From: CAYFKJ01 sp964401845
GTDB taxonomy: Bacteria > Pseudomonadota > Alphaproteobacteria > UBA2966
Assembly (NCBI GenBank): GCA_964401845.1
Contig: CAYOAD010000137.1
Coordinates: 1 to 11,245, forward strand
Length of the DNA stretch: 11,245 nt
Direction of reading: 5' to 3'
The position numbers were made by a program, and so were the translations under genes. Within the stretch, counting starts at the first letter, position 1. Each line of letters starts with the position of its first letter. Positions 7,322 to 11,245 of this stretch are shown here, one piece after another. Below the pieces are notes generated by a model. The model worked only from the letters and a program-made list of their open reading frames with translations. It made no database searches and had not been told where the DNA came from.

Positions 7322-7347
7322 TTTCAGCCGCCGATCGGCAGCTGAAA
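7322..7347 (-). terminator. Strong hairpin directly after the transglutaminase stop codon
   Basis: TTTCAGC (7322-7328) and GCTGAAA (7341-7347) pair over 7 bp. After one mismatch three more G-C pairs enclose a GATC tetraloop. It begins on the base after the stop codon of the upstream minus-strand gene and sits before guaB. No run of T follows on either strand, so it is not a canonical intrinsic terminator. It may stabilise the 3' end of the ppx-rlmE transcript or attenuate read-through into guaB. Confidence 0.4.
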
Positions 7348-8046
7348 TCAGCTTTCGGCTTCGGCCTCGGCGGCGAAATCACCCTTCAGATCGGCCTCGT
7401 TCATGACGTTGGGATAGAGCTTGGTGAATTCTTCGGTGATCATCTCGGCCGGGACGTCGAAGAACGTGCCGTGTTCGTTGACGTACTCCATGTGCCGTTT
7501 GCCCTCGGCGTTGTTGGGGTGGAATATCGAATCGTTGCGGCCGTCGAAGTCCAGCGGCAGCACCTTGAACTTTTCGCACAACGGCAGATCGAACACCGGC
7601 GTCATTTTCACCCACCGGCCATCGAGATAGAGCTCGACGTAGCCGTGGTAGATGTAGAGGTCGGTCTCAAGAAGCTCCTGCAGACGTTTGGAGCTGAGGT
7701 GATTTCGCACGTCGGCGTAACCGACCCGTGCGGGGATGCCAAGGCTGCGCGAGGCCGCCGCCATCAGGGCGGACTTCAAGACACAGAATCCCCGTCCCTT
7801 GGCCAGGCATTGCGATGCTTTCGGGGCGATCGCGATATCCGTTGTCGAATAGGGATCGTATTTGATGCCGTCGCGCACCGCGTAATAGAGCTTCTCCGCC
7901 ATTTCCATGGGATCGCCGGAGTCGCCAACGGTTTCCTTTGCGAAAGCGATGATTTCGGGGTGGTCGCTATCGATATTGACGCCGGGCGTTAGATACCGCG
8001 CGGGATCGTCGTGATCCAGATCGTTGGTGGATACCGCTTCACTCAT
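7348..8046 (-). CDS. Transglutaminase-like cysteine protein, cytoplasmic
   Basis: The 232-residue protein has a bacterial transglutaminase-like (papain-type) core. The Cys is in GRGFCVLKS (C88), within the usual helix before GIPARVGYADVRNH (103-116). The His is in YHGYVELYLDGRWV (H134) and the Asp in PVFDLPL (D153), so the Cys-His-Asp triad is intact. Such proteins may be proteases, amidases or crosslinking enzymes; the substrate here is unknown. No signal peptide or membrane segment is seen. The C-terminus is acidic (EAEAES). The ATG at 8044-8046 overlaps the rlmE stop by 8 nt (ATGAGTGA), and GAGG lies 9 nt upstream, inside rlmE, so translational coupling is likely. It lies between rlmE and guaB. 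A role in ribosome or nucleotide metabolism is suggested only by position. Confidence 0.85.
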   Translation of the reverse strand: MSEAVSTNDLDHDDPARYLTPGVNIDSDHPEIIAFAKETVGDSGDPMEMAEKLYYAVRDGIKYDPYSTTDIAIAPKASQCLAKGRGFCVLKSALMAAASRSLGIPARVGYADVRNHLSSKRLQELLETDLYIYHGYVELYLDGRWVKMTPVFDLPLCEKFKVLPLDFDGRNDSIFHPNNAEGKRHMEYVNEHGTFFDVPAEMITEEFTKLYPNVMNEADLKGDFAAEAEAES

Positions 8047-8803
8047 TTTCGACTACCTCTTCCTCATCAACTATCGGGCCCTTGAAGCCCGTGGCAACAA
8101 CATAGGTTTCCGCCGATTCCTTGCGGCTGGCTCCCGGTTTGGCGTGCTTGACGGTTTCGAAACTACGCCTCAAAGCCGCCAGCAGATCGCCCTCCGCGCC
8201 GCCCTTAAATACCTTGGCAACAAACGTTCCGCCAGGGTTAAGGACATTGACCGCGATGTCGAGGGCGATTTCCACCAAGGCGACGATGCGGATGTGATCG
8301 GTCGGGCCGTGTCCCGTGGTCGAGGGCGCCATATCCGACAACACCACGTCCGCCTTGCCGCCGGCCGCCTCGATCAGCAGGTCGGGGGCATCCGGCTCCC
8401 GCATGTCGAGCTTCAGTACGCCGACGCCCGTCATGCCGTCCATGTCCAGAATGTCGACGGCGGTCACCGACCCGCCGCCCGCCTCGTTGGCCCGGACCCG
8501 CTCGACGGCGACCTGGCTCCAGCTGCCTGGCGCGGCGCCCAGATCGATCACGCGCTTGCCGGATCTAAGAAACTTGAACTTGTCGTCGAGCTCCGTGAGC
8601 TTGTAGGCGGCGCGGGCGCGGTAGCCGTCCGCCTTGGCCTGAGCCACGTACGGATCATTGAGCTGGCGCTGCAGCCACAGCGTCGAGGAGCGTTTGCGGC
8701 CGCGCGCTGTCTTGACCTTTGTATGAAGTTGACGCGGCGCGTTTCTGCCTCGGCTACCGCCGCGCCGGCCGCCCGATTTGCCGCCTCGTCCGCGCCCGGC
8801 CAC
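8039..8803 (-). CDS. rlmE: 23S rRNA 2'-O-ribose methyltransferase RlmE (FtsJ/RrmJ)
   Basis: It methylates the 2'-OH of U2552 (E. coli numbering) in the 23S A-loop late in 50S assembly, using SAM. The SAM motif is VIDLGAAPGSWSQV (85-98). The K-D-K-E catalytic tetrad is visible: K68 in ARAAYKL, D157 in LSDMAPS, K197 in FVAKVFKG and E232 in SAETYVVATGFKG. At 254 residues it is longer than E. coli RlmE (about 209) because of an N-terminal extension of about 40 residues rich in Arg and Gly and a short acidic tail. The start is a GTG at 8801-8803, immediately after the TAG stop of the Ppx/GppA gene (8804-8806); no other good start precedes the core. The Ppx/GppA gene lies directly upstream and the transglutaminase-like gene overlaps its end, forming a three-gene operon. 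Confidence 0.95.
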   Translation of the reverse strand: MAGRGRGGKSGGRRGGSRGRNAPRQLHTKVKTARGRKRSSTLWLQRQLNDPYVAQAKADGYRARAAYKLTELDDKFKFLRSGKRVIDLGAAPGSWSQVAVERVRANEAGGGSVTAVDILDMDGMTGVGVLKLDMREPDAPDLLIEAAGGKADVVLSDMAPSTTGHGPTDHIRIVALVEIALDIAVNVLNPGGTFVAKVFKGGAEGDLLAALRRSFETVKHAKPGASRKESAETYVVATGFKGPIVDEEEVVENE

Positions 8804-9889
8804 CTATTCCGCTCCGGCTGCGGCTGCGGCGGCCGCGTCGGCATCCGCCGTCATCATCTGGGTCAGCATACCCTCGCGCAGGCCCCGGTCGGCGACCCGC
8901 AGCCGCGCCATCGGCCAGGCGTCGATGATCGCTTCCATGATGGCGCAGCCGGCGATCACCAGATCGGCGCGGGCCCGGCGGATGCAGGGGTGTTGGGCGC
9001 GTTCCTGAAAGCTCATGCCGCTCAGCATGTCGGAAATCTGGCTGATCTCATCGGTCGGGATCCAGGCGCCGTCAACCTGGGAACGGTCGTAGCGCGGCAG
9101 GCCCAGGTGCACCGCCGCCAGCGTCGTCACCGTGCCCGAGGTGCCGAGGAAATGCGCGCTGCCCGAGGACGCAGCCTCACGGATGCCGTGGCGGTCCTCG
9201 AAGGCCTCGAGTTGGCCGGCGACGGTATCAACCATCCGGCGGTAGGCTTCCGGCGTCACCTCGTTGCCGCCGTGGCGTTCGGTTAGCGTGACGACGCCCA
9301 ACGCCAGCGAGACCCAGCCCTTGAGCCGGGGCGGTGCGCCGTCGACGGTTTCCACCCAGATCAGCTCCGTGCTGCCGCCGCCGATGTCGAAAACCAGGGC
9401 ATTTCTGCACGTCGGATCGACCAGGGGGGAACAGCCGGCCAGGGCCAGCGCCGCTTCCTCCTGCGGATCGATGATTTCGAGCGCAATACCGGTCTGGCGC
9501 TGGACGCGGTCGAGGAAAGCCTGGCCGTTCTCGGCCCGGCGGCAGGCTTCGGTGGCAACCGTGCGGACCCGCAGCGCATTGGCCCGGCGGATTTTGGTGG
9601 CGCAGACGCGCAGGGCCGAAACCGTGCGGTTGATGGCCGCATCGCTTAAACGCCCGGTGTGCTCCACCCCCTCGCCCAGGCGGACGATACGGGAGAAGGC
9701 GTCGACCACGCGGAAGCCCGTCTCCGCCGGTTGGGCGATCAGCAGACGGCAGTTGTTAGTGCCGAGATCGACGGCGGCATAGGCCTGGGATGCGGCTTGG
9801 GACGACGGCCCAGTTCGACCGCCGGCGGACGCTGCGCCCTGTTCCACAGGGGGCGCAGGTGAACCGCCGGACGCCCCACCGCCCGACAT
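8804..9889 (-). CDS. ppx: Ppx/GppA family exopolyphosphatase / guanosine pentaphosphate phosphatase
   Basis: It belongs to the ASKHA (actin-like) phosphatases that shorten polyphosphate and/or convert pppGpp to ppGpp. The first phosphate loop is AVDLGTNNCRLL (39-50). Other motifs are ATEACRRAENG (112-122), a likely catalytic Glu in DPQEEAALA (E144/E145), the second phosphate loop FDIGGGSTEL (167-176), GTSGT (249-253) and ADRGLREG (333-340). At 361 residues it has only the two actin-like domains and lacks the HD/C-terminal domains of the long E. coli Ppx (about 510). The first 35 residues are low complexity (Gly/Ser/Ala). The ATG at 9887-9889 is preferred, though its ribosome-binding site is weak. 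The frame is open to a TTG at 10003, but that stretch has no recognisable homology. First gene of the operon with rlmE. Which substrate it prefers cannot be read from the sequence. Confidence 0.92.
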   Translation of the reverse strand: MSGGGASGGSPAPPVEQGAASAGGRTGPSSQAASQAYAAVDLGTNNCRLLIAQPAETGFRVVDAFSRIVRLGEGVEHTGRLSDAAINRTVSALRVCATKIRRANALRVRTVATEACRRAENGQAFLDRVQRQTGIALEIIDPQEEAALALAGCSPLVDPTCRNALVFDIGGGSTELIWVETVDGAPPRLKGWVSLALGVVTLTERHGGNEVTPEAYRRMVDTVAGQLEAFEDRHGIREAASSGSAHFLGTSGTVTTLAAVHLGLPRYDRSQVDGAWIPTDEISQISDMLSGMSFQERAQHPCIRRARADLVIAGCAIMEAIIDAWPMARLRVADRGLREGMLTQMMTADADAAAAAAAGAE

Positions 9890-10044
9890 GGATTCAACCA
9901 ATCGATAATCTCCCGTCCGTCGCCGCCGGCCGCGGCTGAACCGCGCATCCGCGCAACGGACAATTTCAAACGTGGGGCCATGATAGCATCGCAGGAGGAG
10001 CAAGCGAAAGCGGTCAAAAAGTCACGAAGCCGTCACCGCCATTA

Positions 10045-10073
10045 TTGACATCCGCCGTCCACATTCATATGTT
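10045..10073 (+). promoter_or_regulatory. Sigma-70 promoter of the tRNA-Gln gene
   Basis: TTGACA (10045-10050) is a perfect -35. A 17-bp spacer leads to TATGTT (10068-10073) as the -10. The predicted start is near 10080, about 43 nt before the tRNA. The bases after the -10 are GC-rich, as is common in stable-RNA promoters under stringent control. Confidence 0.75.
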
Positions 10074-10122
10074 CCCGCTTGAGCGCCGCGCCCGCCGATT
10101 TCGAGGCCCGCGCCACCCCTGC

Positions 10123-10197
10123 TGGGGAATAGTTTAATTGGTAGAACAGCGGACTCTGACTCCGTCAGTCCAGGTTCAAGTCCTGGTTCCCCAGCCA
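10123..10197 (+). tRNA. tRNA-Gln (anticodon CUG)
   Basis: A complete cloverleaf is visible. The 7-bp acceptor TGGGGAA pairs with TTCCCCA, followed by G and an encoded CCA (10195-10197). The anticodon stem GCGGA/TCCGT carries the loop CTCTGAC, with anticodon CTG at 10156-10158, reading CAG. The T arm is CAGG-TTCAAGT-CCTG. The first base pair is U-A, as in bacterial tRNA-Gln. It is preceded by its own promoter and converges on the copper-protein gene, with 47 nt between. Confidence 0.96.
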
Positions 10198-10244
10198 TTC
10201 CATCTCTTTGAAGCAATGGCGTTTTCCGGCAAAGGAAGAACCTG

Positions 10245-10688
10245 CTACTCCACCACCCGCACATACCCCGTCATGCCCTCCTGGTCCCAGTGGGGGCCGC
10301 AGAGGTAGGGGTAGTCGCCGGGGCTGATGAAGGGGAACTCCCATTGTTCCTCGGGGAAGAAGCGCTCGCTCTCGGCCTGGCCCGCTTCTTTCAGCCAGAC
10401 GCTGTGGCTGGTGCGCTTGTCGACGTTGACCCAGCGCACCGTCGTGCCCGGTTTCACCGTCACGTTGCGCGGGCAGAAGGTGTACTTGTAGAGCTTGACC
10501 ACGACGACGCCGTCATCCTTGGCGCCGGGGTAGAGCTCCTGGTAGCGGGCCTCGGCCTTGGCGCAGATTTTCTCCTGCTTGGGCGTGACCTCCAACATGC
10601 CGGCGGTCTGCGCCAGCAACGCGCTGGCGGCCAGGATGACGGCAGCGAAGACGCCGGCGGCGATGACGAGCTTACTGCTTGGCGACAT
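10245..10688 (-). CDS. Membrane-anchored or exported cupredoxin (type-1 copper protein)
   Basis: The 147-residue protein begins with a positively charged end and a hydrophobic segment (about 7-26: signal peptide or N-terminal anchor; possible cleavage after LLA). After a linker comes a plastocyanin-like beta barrel. The type-1 copper ligands are visible: H95 in TSHSVW, then C130, H133 and M139 in LCGPHWDQEGM. Family members carry single electrons in the periplasm. Two further cysteines (C42, C72) could form a disulfide. The ATG at 10686-10688 is chosen because GGAGG (10698-10702, as CCTCC on the plus strand) lies 9 nt upstream. An ATG 7 codons earlier (10709) has no such site. The gene overlaps the end of the cytochrome-like gene by 17 nt, so coupled translation is likely and the two probably exchange electrons. 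Confidence 0.88.
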   Translation of the reverse strand: MSPSSKLVIAAGVFAAVILAASALLAQTAGMLEVTPKQEKICAKAEARYQELYPGAKDDGVVVVKLYKYTFCPRNVTVKPGTTVRWVNVDKRTSHSVWLKEAGQAESERFFPEEQWEFPFISPGDYPYLCGPHWDQEGMTGYVRVVE

Positions 10689-11245
10689 TGATTTCCGCCT
10701 CCGGATCATCGAGGGCCATCTTGTACTCCAGCGAAACGTGGTGGAACCGCGCCGAGGTGTAATCGTCGTGGATGGCGAAGCCCATGGTGTAGGTCTTGCC
10801 GGGCTCGAAGCTGACGCCGCCCGGCTTGTCGGCCTTGAGGGGCCGCGTGACGGTCACCGTCCAGACGCCGTCCTTCAGGGTGCCCTGGCCGCTGACCTTG
10901 TCGGAGGATTCGAGCAGGCGTTGGGCCATGATCGAACCGGTTTCGGTGGTCTTGGCGCCGCTGTTGTAGCGCAGCAGGTCCATGTAGGCGCCCTGCTCCA
11001 TAAGGCCGTCGAGGTCGGCCTTTTCGACCAGCTTATCCCAGGACCCCCGGGGTTTGCCGTTCTTGCCCTTGTATTCAAACTCGCTGCGGCTGTCCGGCAG
11101 GTACTTGGTGACGCCGTCCTTGATATCGATCACCGCCGCAACGGCGCTGGCCGCCGACAGGCCTTCGGGCTTGGGCTGATCCGGCATGTAACGCGAATCG
11201 TGGTGGCAGGTGGCCCAGCAACCGGCGTATCCGGCCATCTCGACC
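10672..11245 (-). CDS. c-type cytochrome with ethylbenzene-dehydrogenase-like haem-binding domain, N-terminus cut by window edge
   Basis: The frame is open to the window edge (codons for Val-Glu precede the first internal Met), so the true start is outside. About 190 residues are seen. Near the left end is GCWATCHHD, a CX3CH haem c motif (C7, C11, H12 counted from the Met at 11236-11238), one residue longer than the usual CXXCH. The rest looks like the haem-binding domain related to the gamma subunit of ethylbenzene dehydrogenase: GTLKDGVWTVTVTRPL (residues about 129-144), then GKTYTMGFAIHDDYTSARFHHVS toward the end. Such proteins are periplasmic electron carriers or parts of membrane cytochrome complexes, often joined to further haem domains. 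The partner enzyme is not in the window. The cupredoxin gene overlaps its 3' end. Confidence 0.78.
   Translation of the reverse strand, partial: VEMAGYAGCWATCHHDSRYMPDQPKPEGLSAASAVAAVIDIKDGVTKYLPDSRSEFEYKGKNGKPRGSWDKLVEKADLDGLMEQGAYMDLLRYNSGAKTTETGSIMAQRLLESSDKVSGQGTLKDGVWTVTVTRPLKADKPGGVSFEPGKTYTMGFAIHDDYTSARFHHVSLEYKMALDDPEAEINVAKQ

Noticed and set aside
8024..9286. 420-residue plus-strand open frame
   Set aside because: It is opposite rlmE and the Ppx/GppA gene, with composition typical of a GC-rich shadow frame and no recognisable motif.
9980..9985. Possible -10 (TATCAT on the minus strand) for the ppx operon
   Set aside because: No acceptable -35 at 16-18 bp, so the promoter is not called.
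9890..10003. 38-codon N-terminal extension of the Ppx/GppA protein to a TTG
   Set aside because: It is basic and low in similarity to anything recognised, while the ATG at 9889 already leaves a 35-residue linker before the domain.
10022..10264. 80-residue minus-strand frame containing GEPGLEPGLTESES
   Set aside because: This is the antisense translation of the tRNA-Gln gene, a well-known type of spurious protein annotation.

Overview
This GC-rich window with very dense gene packing looks like an alphaproteobacterial chromosome, most likely from the Rhodospirillales or a near relative. That placement rests on the guaB - rsmB - guaA and ppx - rlmE gene orders and on the short Ppx/GppA type. 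No rRNA or other taxonomic marker is present, so it is an inference. Nearly all protein genes lie on the minus strand. The exceptions are one XRE-type regulator and a tRNA gene on the plus strand.

Left part (1-2058): an SLC13/DASS-type anion transporter is followed after 5 nt by a universal stress protein that runs off the left edge. Between the transporter and the divergent regulator (2059-2254) lies an AT-rich control region. It has two inverted repeats and a full-consensus sigma-54 (-24/-12) promoter pointing at the regulator. That promoter sits so close that the mRNA should begin at, or within a base or two of, the regulator's ATG. The regulator has a Cro/CI helix-turn-helix and a LexA/CI-like (S24) C-terminal fold that lacks the catalytic serine. 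Its reading frame runs on into the 3' end of guaA on the other strand.

Middle part (2867-7247): guaB (IMP dehydrogenase), an RsmB-type rRNA m5C methyltransferase and guaA (GMP synthase) form one tight minus-strand cluster. It covers both committed steps from IMP to GMP plus an rRNA modification enzyme.

Right-middle part (7348-9889): a Ppx/GppA phosphatase, RlmE (23S rRNA 2'-O-methyltransferase) and a cytoplasmic transglutaminase-like protein form a second minus-strand operon. Its genes abut or overlap, and it leads into guaB across a 100-nt gap containing a strong hairpin.

Right end (10045-11245): a plus-strand tRNA-Gln(CUG) gene has its own near-consensus sigma-70 promoter. It converges on a redox pair: a membrane-anchored or exported type-1 copper protein and, upstream of it, the end of a c-type cytochrome with a CX3CH haem motif and an ethylbenzene-dehydrogenase-like haem-binding region.

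Most of the window is core housekeeping. The parts most worth a second look are the sigma-54/leaderless regulator with its divergent transporter-Usp pair, and the cytochrome-cupredoxin pair at the right edge.
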